64,000 nt of DNA from Tricholoma matsutake (taxonomy: Eukaryota; Basidiomycota; Agaricomycetes; Agaricales; Tricholomataceae): contig AP026543.1 of the NCBI GenBank assembly GCA_026075535.2, forward strand, positions 11,036,001 through 11,100,000, read 5' to 3'. A program made the translations under genes and the position numbers. The stretch's first letter is position 1, and every line of letters starts with the position of its first letter. Below are positions 1-11,332 of the stretch, in pieces. The notes under the pieces were generated by a model, which saw only the letters and a program-made list of their open reading frames with translations, was not told the DNA's origin and did no database searches.

Positions 1-31
1 AGAAGAAAACCCCTTTGATATAATTCGCCTC

Positions 32-1238
32 ATGACCGCTGCCTTTAATGACATAGAACAACACGGAACAGTGCCCAGATCCAATTTTGCTGACGGATGG
101 ATGTGCCCAATATACAAAAAGAAAGAACATGACAAGATCGAAAATTATAGGCCAATAACCCTACTGAATACTGATTACAAACTAATGACCAAAGTCCTTG
201 CGATGCACCTAGCAAAAGCAGCACCCACGCTCCTCCATAAAAGCCAAGCGGGATTTGTACCTGGCAGGCAGATATCGGAACAGACTCAGCTCCTCAAAAT
301 GGTCCTCAACTACGCCGAGGCTACCGAAGAAAATGGTATGATTGTCGCCCTTGACCAAGCCAAAGCATATGACAAAATAGAACACGACTACCTGTGGAAA
401 ACACTCCAAGCTTTCAAAATCCCAGACCACTTTGTATGCACCGTACAAAACCTGTACTCAAACGCCTTGACCAAAGTAATGATAAATGGATGCCTGAGCT
501 CCTATTTTCAAGTAACGAGAGGAGTTCGCCAAGGAGACCCCCTATCCTGTCTCCTCTTTAACTTAGGAATTGAGCCCCTAAGCCTAATGCTACAGAAATC
601 CAACCTACAAGGTCTTATCATATCTGGAACCCAAGAGAAACTCTTTGCGACACTGTTTGCAGATGATACAACAACTTTCCTGACGAAAGACGACTCCCTA
701 ACTGACCTGACCCGAATTCTTGACCATTGGTGCCTTACTGCAGGAGCCCAATTCAACACAAGCAAAACCCAAATAATACCTATGGGGAGCAAAGCCTTCA
801 GAGAGGACTTTGTCCGAGAGAGAAGAGCAAAGGAAGAACACGAGAAAATACCTGAAAGTATCCACATTGCAAAGGATGGTGAATCAATCCAAATCCTGGG
901 GGCATGGCTTGGAAATGACACCCCCAACACCACCCCCTGTTCCCCAATAATTGAGAAAATAGATAACACCCTAATGGGATGGGACTGTTCCAAACCCACA
1001 ATTGAAGGGCGCAAAATGCTTGCACAAATGATCGTAGGAAGCTCCACACAGTACCTCACACAAGTACAACAAATGCCCAAACAAATAGAAAAACGGATAC
1101 AAAAAATCATATGCACATTTATCTGGAGCGACAAGAAGAGCCCCGTGAAAGAAGGTATGCTACTAGCCCCCAAAGTGCTAGGTGGACGAGGATTACTTGA
1201 TATACAAGCAAGGAATGAAGTGACCCAGCTGATGCTAC
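32..1238 (+). pseudogene. LINE reverse transcriptase segment
   Basis: The reading frame enters from the left edge, so the first Met here is not the true start. Visible RT landmarks are a fingers segment with 'NYRPITLLNTDYKL', a 'DQAKAYDKIEHDYLW' block that supplies the first catalytic Asp, 'RQGDPLSCLLFNL', and the 'FADDTTTFL' box (YxDD equivalent, around residues 208-216). The thumb follows. The frame then closes at a TGA at 1280-1282, after which the protein continues in another frame that can be traced back to about 1239 ('LNFGPSRALWAYYADA'). A deletion of a few bases near 1236-1240 explains this. The catalytic residues of the RT are intact, so inactivation seems to come mainly from the frame break. 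Confidence 0.88.
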
Positions 1239-3248
1239 CTGAATTTTGGCCCATCGCGAGCACTATGGGCATACTACGCTGACGCGATAATGATCCTGAA
1301 TATACCTAAAACTGAAAAAAATATCAGAAATGAAACACAAAGAAACATTTTCCTACAGACATGGAAAACCTACACCGGAAACCACCCAAACAACCAAAAC
1401 CCGATCGAGATTAAAAACATGTTAGAAACCACAAAGAAATATGGAACACAACTGGAGGTCCTTATGACCACCAAAGACATCACAAGACAGCTACCAATAT
1501 GGTACCATGCCCAAGCCAAACATAGAATCAGACACCTAATAAACACCCAACATAGCAAATGCCTCCTTAAAACGCACCATATATCCACTGTAGGAGATAC
1601 GGAGATCCTTGCAGAAAGCAGACTTGCAGATGGCCATCAGGAGTCCTGGTACTGTAGATGTGAACCATGTACAATCCTCCGGGAGACTGGCTGCGAACAC
1701 CCCTCAGCCTGTATCAAACTTGCCAATGACCTATTAGAAACCCTACCCAAAAAGTGGAACCCCACAAAACTCCCAAATACAGCTAACGCTGCCGAAAACC
1801 AACCCGATGAATGGACCACTTTCTCCCCATCCCTAGTAACTGCCAGAACTGTCAGAGACCTTTTCCGAATCTTTACTGAAGGAGAATCACACCCTGGAAC
1901 CATAATGAACCCAAACCCCACACATGGACCCAGCACCACTGTTGCAACCACTGGATCCACGCTGAACACAGACACAACCACCGCCCAAGCAGGTGCCGGA
2001 GTCTTCTACCTTGAGGGAAACCCAAGAAACAAATCACTCCGACTCCCCCTAACCTTCCCTCAAACCAACCAGGCAGCAGGGCTCATCGCAATCAAAATCA
2101 CCATAGAGGAAAACAAAGGAGCCCCAAACCTATACATCGAGAGCGACTCTAAATATGTGATTAATGCACTGACTAGAAACCTGGCCAAACATGAAAACCA
2201 GGGGTACATCGGAATGGCCAATGCAGAGATCCTCCAGGCCACTACCGCCACCCTCCGAAATAGGGAAGGAAAGACAATGCTCAAGTGGGTTAAGAGCAAC
2301 CCTCAACACCAGGGGATTACAGGAGCAAAACAAATGGCAAACCTAGGAGCACAGAAAAACCAAGCAGACGAAGTCGAACTAGCCATTGAACCAGCTTACC
2401 AGCTAAAGGGTGCAAAACTAAGCGAACTAATGCAATCTTTAGCATACAAAGGGATCCGACAGAAGAAACTGCAACTAAACCTACATCAAAGGAGAGCCAC
2501 AATTCAAATGATTGACCAGATACAGAACGAAGTAGAGGACGCAACCGGAAAAATACCTAGCGAAGACCAGATCTGGAAAGCCATCCAACACAAAGATTTC
2601 TCGCGGAACGCACACTACTTCTTGTGGATGGCTGCACATAGCGCATATCGAATCGGCAAATACTGGCTAAAAGGAAATTTCCGCGAAGAAATTCAAAATC
2701 GATGCGAATGCCCACACTGCGGCACCCCTGAAACGATGGACCATATCTTGACCCAATGTGAATCGCCAGGACAGAAAGAAATATGGGAATTTGCAGAGCA
2801 AATTTGGACCCAGAAGAACCTAGAGTGGAGGCAACCATGGATAGGAAACATAATATGTTGCGCTCTTACCGAATTTAGAATAAATGATGGGAAACGCATC
2901 CCAGGCGCCGAACGTCTATGGAGAATCCTTATATCTGAGTCTGCACACTTAATCTGGAAAATTCGCTGTGAGAGAGTAATAAGAAATGAAAACAATCCCC
3001 TCACACCCGAAGAAGTAAGGAACCGATGGCATAAGATGATGGACAATCGCCTCGAAATTGACTGCCGCATGACAAACCCGAGATTTGGAAAAAAGAGCCT
3101 CAAAATCAAAACCGTAATCAACACATGGAAAGGCACCCTCGAGAACGAGGAAGACCTCCCCAGTAACTGGACAGAGGTAAGCGGGGTTTTAGTGGGTAGG
3201 AGCTGGTCGATACGAGAGGTGTGGGTTAAGCCACACCGTCCCGTTTAG
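1239..3248 (+). pseudogene. LINE RNase H and C-terminal CCHC knuckle segment
   Basis: This frame continues the polyprotein of the upstream RT. It holds an RNase H-like domain (about 1970-2390): 'AGAGVFYLEGNPRNKSLRLP', then 'NQAAGLIAIKI', then 'IESDSKYVI'. Compared with the family, the first Asp before 'GSTLNTDT', the Glu expected in 'NQAAELIAI' and the last Asp appear replaced (Thr, Gly, Ala), while the Asp in 'ESDS' is kept. Further on is a zinc-binding motif, C-x-C-x2-C-x8-H-x4-C ('CECPHCGTPETMDHILTQC'), typical of the C-terminus of fungal LINEs. It ends in TAG at 3246-3248. The residue replacements are judged from memory of the family rather than from an alignment. Confidence 0.8.
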
Positions 3249-3432
3249 ACCGGTTGAGCCCCACACTTTGTGCGTAAATGCATTTCCTCGCGGTATATAC
3301 ACTCTCTATGCTACTCCGGGGTTTTAACTCCCCGGAACCCCTAGCGGGCAACGGGACTGTAACGTTGTTAGAGTCCCAATGCTTCCCCATCGTGGGAAAC
3401 GCTCCACCAAAAAAAAAAAAAAAAAAAAAAAA
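3249..3432 (+). other. LINE 3' UTR and poly(A) tail
   Basis: A roughly 160-bp untranslated tail follows the stop codon and ends in 24 consecutive A residues (3409-3432). It contains 'TAAATGCATTTCCTCG', 'CCCCGGAACCCCTAGCGGGC' and 'GTGGGAAACGCTCCACC' just before the A-run. Similar blocks occur in the same order in the SINE on the minus strand at 7462-7720. Confidence 0.85.
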
Positions 3433-3948
3433 TTAATATTATAGTACTCATCGACTTCGGGATGTTCGGAACACCCGTCAATCTCGTGGCCGTGTAGTGC
3501 CACTGCGGCACTGCCTGGGAGTCTCGGACATGAAACAGCGCTGGCGAAGCCTCCAGCTCATTCCTTCAAGGGTGTGGTTCACTGCCCTACGGCGATAGTT
3601 AAATATGTTAGAATCACAGCAGTTGACCCGCAATTGTTAGGAATTGACTTGACTGTGCTCAAACTCAACTCACAACTCACACTTACCCGTTGGACAATAC
3701 TATGAGCCTAGTAAGTGTATTGTGGGATAACTACTAGTGTGCTTCTGATTTGCTTTACCAGATCCAACGACACCTAACACAGCGCGGGATTCTAGGATAC
3801 CTGGGCCAAGTTTTGGTCGGTGCTCAACTCTCCTGTAATTTACTTGCTTATAATTTCTCCAGGGCATTTATCCTGCCACAGAAAATACGACCCTGTTCGT
3901 CAGCTTCATTGTCCTTACAAATTTGCATTAACACGGAGTTCACTGTAG
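3433..3948 (+). other. Non-transposon flank, likely 5' region of the NACHT/TPR gene
   Basis: No recognisable coding domain. CpG content is normal, unlike most transposon DNA in the window. The NTPase frame is stopped by TAA at 3929-3931, and a plausible splice acceptor (TTCACTGTAG, 3939-3948) lies just after it, so upstream exons or the start codon may be here. An open frame at 3750-4082 shows no known domain. Confidence 0.4.
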
Positions 3949-6205
3949 GGCCCTGTCTGCACGCTCTACTATATATGGTAGAGATGATTGCATTAACGAG
4001 TTCGCTGAAAAAATTCTCAGTGGCACTACCGCGCTCGCCGTGGTCGGGCCTCCATTCATCGGGAAAACGTCTATCGCTCTAGAGGTCGTTAGCCACCCAT
4101 CTATCCGCGACCGATTTGGTGATCACTGCTACTGGGTTCCTTGTACTGGGCTCACGTCACTAGAAGAATTCCTCCTCCGGTGTTTGGGCCGGCAGTCACT
4201 GTCCATTCAATTTGCAAGACATTTTCTTGGATGGCGTTTCGTGCTCGACATGTGGCAGCAAACCATGATAGACAGACTTGCCTATGTGACCGTTCCACAA
4301 CTTGTGGTTTTGGACGGCTTCGAGGGCATTTGGGATAATTACGATCTGCGAGATCGAGCTGAAGAAATTCTGCGTGCTATGTGTGATATCCCCAAGTTGA
4401 CCCTATTGATAACCATGCGTGGCATGACGGTCCCATCCGTGGTCGACTGGACTTATCGCCTCGGATCACTCTCTCCCGACGCCGCTCGATCCATTTTCCT
4501 CTGCTTTAACCAGGGGCCTGCGACAAACGTTGACAACCTTCTCCAAAAAGTCAGCTTCAATCCGACTCTGGTAGGACTTCTGGCATGCATAGGGAACGAA
4601 CATGACATGAGGCCTGAGGAGCTGTTGGATGAGTGGGAAAAGGATGGGATTGGGCTCTTTGAGAAGTTCCCCAACGAGATGCGTGAATTTTGTTCTTCTA
4701 TCGAAGCATCCTTGAAGAGCACCATGGAAAAAACCCCAGATATATGGAAGCTTCTCAGGATTCTCTCCATGTTTCCAAGCGGTTTTCCGCTCACCGAGTT
4801 GCTTCGCATCGCCCCAGAAATCAACAACGTAGCTGCGACTGACTTGCCAATGCTTGATCTGGATGACAACTTGTTGAAATTACATTCCCCGATCCGGTCC
4901 TACCTCTTCCAATTTCACCCACTCGACGACAATTCAATTCATGACGTATACTCCTATGTCTTCAAGCAAGCCAAGATGCGTGTGTGTCAACCTGGAGAAG
5001 CTGAGTTTACTGAGAACGTTCAGTACCTGACCACGTTTGGCAGCAGCATCGAGTCGGTTCTGCTCCATGCACTGGATCGTGGTTGCGAAAGCGCGATAGA
5101 GGCTTCCCTTGACTACTCTGCTCTCCTCTGCGCCACCAAACCGCATTTGCCAATCATGAGGAATGCAGTACGTTTGGCACGGCGGCTCCAGTCCAAGAGA
5201 CTGCTCGCACGCTGTCTTCAAAACCTGGGTGACATGGGCAGGGCAGTCGGCAAAATGGAGCCGGAAAAACCATACCATGAGGCAATTGACTTGTTCACGG
5301 CGCTCGGTGACACGGCCAGTGCTGCTCACTGTGAGCGCAACCTTGGACTTTGGACAAATCGATGTGGTTACGGTGGGTTTGACAATCTCAGAAGAGCTGC
5401 AGAGATGTTTCATAATTTGGGAGATCAACGAGGAGAAGCGCAGTGCTTCCTCGCTATGGCGGAAGTTTCCAAGGATGCCAGTGACATTCGTCGCTATCTT
5501 AACAAAGCGACAATCGTATTCATAGAACTCGGCGACCAACTCCAGATAGCCCAGTGCAAACAGCAAGAGGCCCAAATTTTATTTTCTGAGTGTCAGGTCC
5601 AGAATGGCCTCGACTTGCTTTGGGAAGCAGCGGAGATATTTGAGCTGGTGGGCGACGAAAATGCCACTGCCGAATGCCTTCGATATCTTGGAGTTATTTT
5701 CCATGCAGCGGGAGCCTCCGAGCATTGTTATGTTATCATGAACCGTGCACTAGAAAAATATCAACGTTTAGGACGGGACCTCGATGCCGCATTTTGCATG
5801 AAGTACCTTGCCACACGGTACTGGTCTGACCGCCGCTTTGATGAAGCCATTGCTCTCCAGAAGAAAGCGGTGCCCATCTTCTGGGGGGCCTCATTCGTTT
5901 TCGGAGGAGCCGAAACTAGATTGGAATTGGGCATGTCGCAAATTGCGGCAGGGCACATTGGTGACGCTATCTTGACTCTTGACATTGCCAGGAGAGAAAA
6001 TCTGAGGACCGAGGTTGCACGCGCAGCTCAACTTTCTGCTTCCTTCTTAAAACTCTGTAAGGAAGCACAAAGTGATGCGGCCCATTACGAGCTCCAACGA
6101 ATTGCCACAGACAGGTTGTCCAAGATGATATCCTGGGTGGACGCAACGGGGCTAATCCCATACCTCGACGGAGATGCATTAACACTTGTTCAGAGACTCA
6201 ACTAG
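3949..6205 (+). CDS. STAND NTPase (NACHT/NB-ARC-like) with TPR repeats
   Basis: This is an uninterrupted ~750-codon frame and looks like the large last exon of a fungal NOD-like receptor-type protein. It begins with the pre-P-loop 'YGRDDCINEFAEKIL', followed by Walker A 'GPPFIGKTS' and hydrophobic Walker B 'LVVLDGFEGIW'. The sensor-like 'TLLITMRG' comes next. A winged-helix-like linker is followed by at least five TPR-like helical pairs in the C-terminal half (for example 'ALGDTASAAHCERNLGL' and 'LGDQRGEAQCFLAMAEV'). STAND proteins are signal-responsive NTPases that oligomerise; in fungi they are linked to non-self recognition and cell death, though this protein's own role is unknown. The start is unresolved: the frame has no early ATG, and it is closed upstream by TAA at 3929. 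The N-terminal effector, if any, is therefore on unseen exons. No stops and normal CpG content suggest a functional host gene. Confidence 0.8.
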
Positions 6206-7444
6206 GAAAATGGCATGCTGCGGAATCACCGGGTAGCTTTGTTGGGCAAACAGACCATATTAAGTTATTAACTAATTGCATTATGATAGAACTGTTGAAA
6301 TTCGTCGCCAGGGTCCAAGTTAGAGAAGCAGAACATCAAAATAAGTACAGTCGCATTTGACCTCGGCGAGCTCGAGAGGCAAACAAATAGGGACGTGCGA
6401 CATCCTGTTATTCTTCCCCTGGCCTCTCGTCAGGAAATGTTTGTAAGTAACTGATAGCATAGCGAAAGTGTTGCAAGAACCAACGACACGGTACGCCCCA
6501 CACCTGGGGACCTCTACATTTGCGAACACGGCCATGACAGACAATCTCCCAATACACTGGTTAATCAGCCAACAATCTTCGGCACGTTAGTATCCTAATA
6601 TCCCAGAGCACAGGACGATGGTACTAGTGATCGAGAAACCCTAAGACGGAAGTACAGTTCTGGCAAGGGGTTCCTATGACAGGCAGCCAAGGGGGTTCCA
6701 CAAAAAAAATTATGCACCTGGGGTCGAATTTTTTTATTAAGGTGATCTTTGGGAGACTAACTAACTAGGGTGGGAACTAATCTCCATATATAGACATGGT
6801 CTGACCAGTCCGAGGGCTACAAAACATCCGCAGTGTACTACAGTACATTATATCTGTTATCTTCGATGACACTTTCCTCAATGCATCACCTGGGACATGG
6901 CAGCTATGCTGGTTGTCCAGTTATTGACAGCGAGGAGGTGGATTGATGGCCAGGCAGTGTTGTAGTAAGCAATGATCACTGAGCATCATTGATCACAATC
7001 TAATCAAATGAAAGTGCTATCTTTGAGGGTTTTTCCAAAGAGGCAGGGTGTCTCAGGCCTCCCAAGAATCCATTTGCTCATGGGACACACTCTGGGTGGG
7101 GCTACCAGCCAAAATCATTGTGTCCCAAGAAAAACCAAACCCTCAGTCTGCTGCTGGGAGCCTGGGACATGTAAAAAAATAATTTATGCTCCCATGAATC
7201 AAATAGCATCCTGTTTCTAAGCCCAGAAGATATGACTTCTGGCCCATACCCTCAATTTCTTTCTCAAAAATAAACCTCAGATAGCATGATCTTTTGATGA
7301 TCTTGGGTTAATTTTCATGGCATCTAAACCTTGTCTAGTGTCCTACCAACAGAGCAAAAAAATAAGGGAAATTTTGGGGACCTTTTACAGACCCTTCTAC
7401 ATGTTGCCTAGCTATTTTACATGAAGGTCTGTGGCCAACAGGCT
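6206..7444. other. Intergenic stretch without recognisable genes
   Basis: Nothing recognisable is coded here on either strand; the short open frames look random. CpG becomes scarce after about 6700, suggesting old repeat DNA. Confidence 0.5.
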
Positions 7445-7461
7445 CACAGGCAAATTTTTTA
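7445..7461. repeat. Left target-site duplication of the SINE
   Basis: 'CACAGGCAAATTTTTTA' is nearly identical to 'CACAGGCAAAATTTTTA' at 7825-7841. The pair flanks the SINE and has the length expected for LINE-type target-primed insertion. Confidence 0.75.
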
Positions 7462-7824
7462 TTTTATTTTATTTTATTGGTGGAAGCATTTTTTCCACAA
7501 TTTGTGGGAGGCCTTTGGGACACTAGAATTCCATTTCTGGAAGACCATCCTGCCTAATATGGGGATGACAACATTACTCCTCTCGCTGCCTGCTTAGGGG
7601 TTCCAAGGAATTTGAACCTCAGAGTAGGGTTACCAGGGAGGAAATGCATTTTATGCACACTGTATGATTACAGTAGTGTGGGACTCATCACATTGGATTA
7701 TACCCACTAAAACCCCCCAGTGGCTGAACAGGGGTGGGATTTGAACTTGAGACCTCCTGCCTATTGTCAGTTGGTCACAGGGCCTAGGCCAAGTATAATG
7801 GTTGCCACTACACCATTGTGCCCC
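7462..7824 (-). mobile_element. SINE with tRNA-like head and LINE-derived tail
   Basis: Read on the minus strand from 7824, the element starts with a tRNA-like head. It has an A-box-like 'TGGTGTAGTGG' and a B-box 'AGTTCAAATCCC', the internal RNA polymerase III promoter arrangement. After the head, blocks resemble the LINE at 3183-3420 in the same order: 'GGGGTTTTAGTGGGTA', 'TAAAATGCATTTCCTCC', 'CTTGGAACCCCTAAGCAGGC' and 'GTGGAAAAAATGCTTCCACC'. An A-rich (ATAAA)n tail of about 24 nt follows. Direct repeats of about 17 bp flank the element. SINEs use LINE machinery, so the shared tail suggests that a relative of the LINE at 1-3432 mobilised it. An open frame at 7651-7833 is a by-product and not a gene. 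Confidence 0.82.
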
Positions 7825-7841
7825 CACAGGCAAAATTTTTA
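7825..7841. repeat. Right target-site duplication of the SINE
   Basis: Matches 7445-7461 with one shifted A/T in the homopolymer part. It directly adjoins the tRNA-like 5' end of the minus-strand SINE. Confidence 0.75.
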
Positions 7842-8239
7842 GTTGATCTCAACAGGACTTGGTGATCAGATGATCACTTTGTCATCCTGGGATTTTCCCA
7901 AAAGTTGTAGTATACAAGGATTTTAGACCTTGGGAATGCCTGGGGAGCTTTACAGGGTATTCAGACTACCTGTAGACAGTCTCTGACTAATCAAAAAATT
8001 GACCTCCAAAAAATATTTAAGGACCACTTCGAGGGGGGGACTAACCAACCCCATATCAGGTATTCATCACATGAAACCCCCTTGCAGGCAGCATGATATC
8101 ATGTCACTAATTGCATGGGTAAAGTGTAAAATGAAGCCAAAAATGAGCCAAAAATGGCTACTGTAAACAACCCTATTGATTCATTGGAAGCAGGGCAGCC
8201 ACAATATCCCTGCCAGGGAAGGGAACTGGGGATCGTATA
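7842..8239. other. Stretch without recognisable genes
   Basis: AT-leaning, CpG-poor DNA between the SINE and the next TIR element. No domain, RNA or repeat structure is evident. Confidence 0.5.
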
Positions 8240-8298
8240 CAGTTGATATTCTCATAATGCATAGCCTTTGGACTGACCTGGCCTATGCATTGTGACAC

Positions 8299-8929
8299 CT
8301 ATGCATGATGAAAATATGTCACAAATGTGTCAGTTCTGTGACCCTGCCAAAGTGTGACCACCGACTCAGTGATAAAAGTCATCTGTTGGCCATCTCGCTG
8401 CATACTTGAATAACTGACAGGTGAGGGCAATTCAAGTGAGAAATCCATGTTTGGGTATGACTGACTTGGATGCACAACACCGCTTCTCCAACTCTGGTTC
8501 TGAAACCACAACTCTGAAGACTCTGAAGACTCTGAACACAATTTCAACTTTCTCAATATGGTTGTTTGCATAAAGACCAAGTGCCATCTGTCTTTATGTA
8601 AAGCAAAGCTTGACCCCCAGGTGTTCATCATCTAGTTGTGGCCACTGAGTGAGATTCTCATGCTGTGTTGTCTGAGCAGGTTTTGTGGCTCCCAGTGTTC
8701 TCAGTGCATCATTACAGACAAGTGCTTCAGTGGTCATTGATATGGGTTTTTTGTGAGGTTTACAGGTGGGTCTAGCAGGCATCTCACTGGCACTGGCTAG
8801 GAGCCTCTCAGTTGGTACTATACTATCCCCTGCTATTGGAGACCATTCTAGGTAATTGGGTACATTATTGTAGTGCTTCTGGCATAAAATATTACTGTAA
8901 GTCTGTAATTGACCCTGCATTATGGACAA
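8299..8929 (-). pseudogene. Overlapping open frames of unknown identity inside the outer TIR element
   Basis: Two overlapping minus-strand frames (8929-8594, then 8631-8299) together give about 220 codons in different frames. No family is recognised. A short in-frame repeat 'SESSESSE' is the only visible feature. This could be a frameshifted remnant or chance. Confidence 0.25.
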
Positions 8930-8945
8930 AAATCATTCTAATAAT

Positions 8946-9007
8946 AGGGTCATTCACTGAGTAGCGATTTCAAGGCTGATTTCAGTGTGATTTGAGAATT
9001 GATTTCA
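8946..9007 (+). repeat. Left TIR of the Harbinger element
   Basis: Begins AGGGTCATTCACTGAGTAGC. It pairs with the reverse complement of 21017-21076, with small indels and several substitutions, some of them at CpG sites. The AAT duplication lies immediately outside. Confidence 0.85.
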
Positions 9008-9210
9008 GTTTCAGCAGACTTCAGCAAGTTTTGGGAGAGTCCAAAATTGAGTTGAAACTGCATCCCAAAACCCCTGCCAAACAATACCAAGCAGAGCTTG
9101 AAACATCAGCTCCTGGTCACCCTACCTACTTGTAGCACATACTGCACTGGTTGTAGCTAAGGAAAAGCTATATAAATGACAATACAAGGGTACTGCACTG
9201 CTACCTCACC

Positions 9211-10701
9211 ATGCCCACCCTTTCTGACAGACAGCTAGCTGCTGATGCCCTTCACCAGGCCTTCCTAGTGGATTTCCTCACAAGAATTGAAGCTGAACAA
9301 CTGGAGTTTCTTGATGATGAGCTTCATGACTCAGACTCTTCCACTTCATCCAGTGATACAGAGTCCTCTAGTGGATGGAGCAGTTCATCTTCATCAAGTT
9401 CTAGTGACTCAGACTTGGAACCAACACCTGCTGAGCAATATGTTACACAGATGGCTACCCTATTTGTAGACCGATACCTAGAACAGCGGTCCCCAATACC
9501 CAAGACAGAGGAACTGATGCATCTCATCCTTCATGAATACAAACATAACCAACCTCATATCTTCCGCTCTTACCTTTGTATTGATCCTGGTTGCTTTGAT
9601 GATCTTGTTACTGCAATAGAGGATGACAAAGTGTTCCACAACAATTCAAACAATCCTCAAATGCCAGTTGAGGAGCAGGCTGTCATTGCACTCTACCGCC
9701 TTGGGGCATTATGGAAATGCTGCTTCATCTCTCAAGGTAGCATTACAGTTTGGAGTGGGAGTAGGAACAGTACACCTTGTGACAACACGTATCTTGAAGG
9801 CTACCTGCTCACAGTGTTTCCAATCAGCTTCAGTTCAATGGGCAAGTCCAGAGGCAAAGGCTGCTGCAAAGGAGTGGGTGGAATCAATGTTGTGTCCTGC
9901 CTGGCAGAATGGCTGGCTCATGGTAGATGGTACACTTGTAGCACTTTTTCAGTGGCCATCTTGGTTTGGAAACATCTGGTTTGATCATAAATCAAACTAC
10001 TCACTCAATGTTCAGGTAAACTATTTTCTCAAGTGCTTAGGTTGTTGATACTTATGTGTATATCTTTAGCTTGTTTCAACACCTGATTGTCATATTATGG
10101 ATTTTTGTATTGGCCTTCCAGGAAGTCAACATGATGCAACAGCCTGGCAAGAGACATTGACTGTTCAACAACATGATAGGCTGTTGGAGAAAGATGAATG
10201 GGTCTGGGGAGATTCTGCTTATCCTCTACAGAAATGGTGTCAGGCCCCATACAAAAATTGAGTGCTTGCATTCTACATACTATTCTCAGGTTAGGTCTAA
10301 CTCAGATTTTTCACAGACCTGAAAAAGATACTCCTGAAAACACAACATACAACTATCATGTGTCAGCCATCCATGTATGCTCAGAGCATTGTGTAGGATT
10401 TTTGAAAGGAAGATGGTCATCTTTGAAAGACCTACATCTCCCTATTGATGGGGAACAGGGCCTCAAGTATGCAACTTACTGGATTATGGCATGCATCAAC
10501 CTTCATATGTTTGCTATGAACCATGAGGATGTGCAAAATATGTCAAAAGATAAATTTTACCAACATGGAATCAAGTATCAAAGAAAACACAAGAAGGAGG
10601 AGCAAAAGTGGTGGAGAGAACAATGGCAAAGAGCAGCTAGGGAAGAGGAGGAACGTGAACAGAATGATGACATTGATCTCTTAGATGGGCAGATAAAATG
10701 A
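9211..10701 (+). pseudogene. Harbinger DDE transposase, frameshifted and splice-damaged
   Basis: Exon 1 starts at ATG 9211 and has an acidic, Ser-rich N-terminus. One extra G in the GGGG run at 9703-9706 breaks the frame; the protein continues with 'HYGNAASSLKVALQFGVGVG'. 'MVDGTLV' supplies the first Asp. An intron at 10016-10069 (GT...TTTAG) joins to 'MDFCIGLPGSQHDA', the second Asp region, and 'WGDSAYPL'. A second intron is inferred at 10258-10316, but its donor reads TTGAGT instead of GTGAGT, so unspliced message would stop at once. The last exon holds 'EHCVGFLKGRW' with the third acidic residue, then a Lys/Glu-rich tail. The domain is DDE_Tnp_4-like. The element is inactive by both the frameshift and the donor mutation. 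Confidence 0.85.
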
Positions 10702-10857
10702 GAAGAGTTAAAGGAAGAATTATTCAAGTATATGAATGACAACAGTATGGATGTAGATAATTAGAACACAGCACAAAATGATTAACATAAGAATAAGAGG
10801 ATCATAAAGAGTAAGAAGATTACTAGTTAAAAACTGGGTATAAGAGTAAGAAGAATA

Positions 10858-11327
10858 CTAGTTAAAAACCAGGTCTATACCAAACATCAGGCCAGAAGGG
10901 GAAGGGTTAAAGTCAAACATACTACCAGAGGAAGGCCCAGTACCAAGAGCAGGAGCAGGAACCACATGGCTAGAATGAGTATGTCCAAGTCCATGTCCAT
11001 GCCCCTGAAGCCTGAGATGCTCAAGTTCAACCTGCTTCTCAAGTAACTGAAGCTGGTGTTGACATGCAGATTCAGCCTCATGACACTGAAACTCCATACG
11101 TGCCATCTCGAGAGCATGCTTTGACTGGTATTTTGCTTGAGATCGGTTGTTCTTCTCTTGCTCCTTGATCTTGGCAATCTTCATGCGCTGAGAATGATCC
11201 ATGTTGGTTATTTCCTGGACCTTATCAGCAATAGCTTTGCGCTTGTTGGTACATGGGATTGAAGTGAGCAGTTCAATCTTGGCTTTTGGAGTAGGAGTAG
11301 CAAGAGATTGAGGTGGGAGGGAAGGGG
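10858..11327 (-). pseudogene. C-terminal part of Harbinger second gene
   Basis: Minus-strand coding sequence with a charged, probably coiled-coil stretch ('MKIAKIKEQEKNNRSQAKYQ') and a His/Gly/Pro-rich end, closing at 10858. It is the downstream half of the gene that resumes at 19941 on the other side of the gypsy element. The second Harbinger protein usually assists transposase binding or nuclear import; that role is assumed here from the family. Confidence 0.65.
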
Positions 11328-11332
11328 ATGAT
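11328..11332. repeat. Target-site duplication ATGAT, left
   Basis: ATGAT directly precedes the 5' LTR and is repeated exactly after the 3' LTR at 19936-19940. Confidence 0.92.

Larger units (their letters stand above)
1..3432 (+). mobile_element. LINE (non-LTR retrotransposon), 5' end outside window
   Basis: The order reverse transcriptase, RNase H, CCHC knuckle, 3' UTR and 24-nt poly(A) tract marks this as a LINE of the Tad-like fungal type that encodes its own RNase H. Any endonuclease domain would lie left of position 1. The tail ends at 3432. The element is dead: a frame jump near 1239 splits the polyprotein, and several RNase H acidic positions look replaced. Its 3' end resembles the tail of the SINE at 7462-7824. 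Confidence 0.9.

Noticed and set aside
508..1272. Minus-strand frame of 254 codons
   Set aside because: Antisense shadow of the LINE reverse transcriptase, no domain of its own.
7651..7833. Minus-strand open frame as a small protein gene
   Set aside because: It coincides with the tRNA-like head of the SINE.
9690..9720. Intron to explain the frame change in the Harbinger transposase
   Set aside because: No GT-AG pair fits, and the protein is continuous if one G of the GGGG run is ignored; a one-base insertion is simpler.
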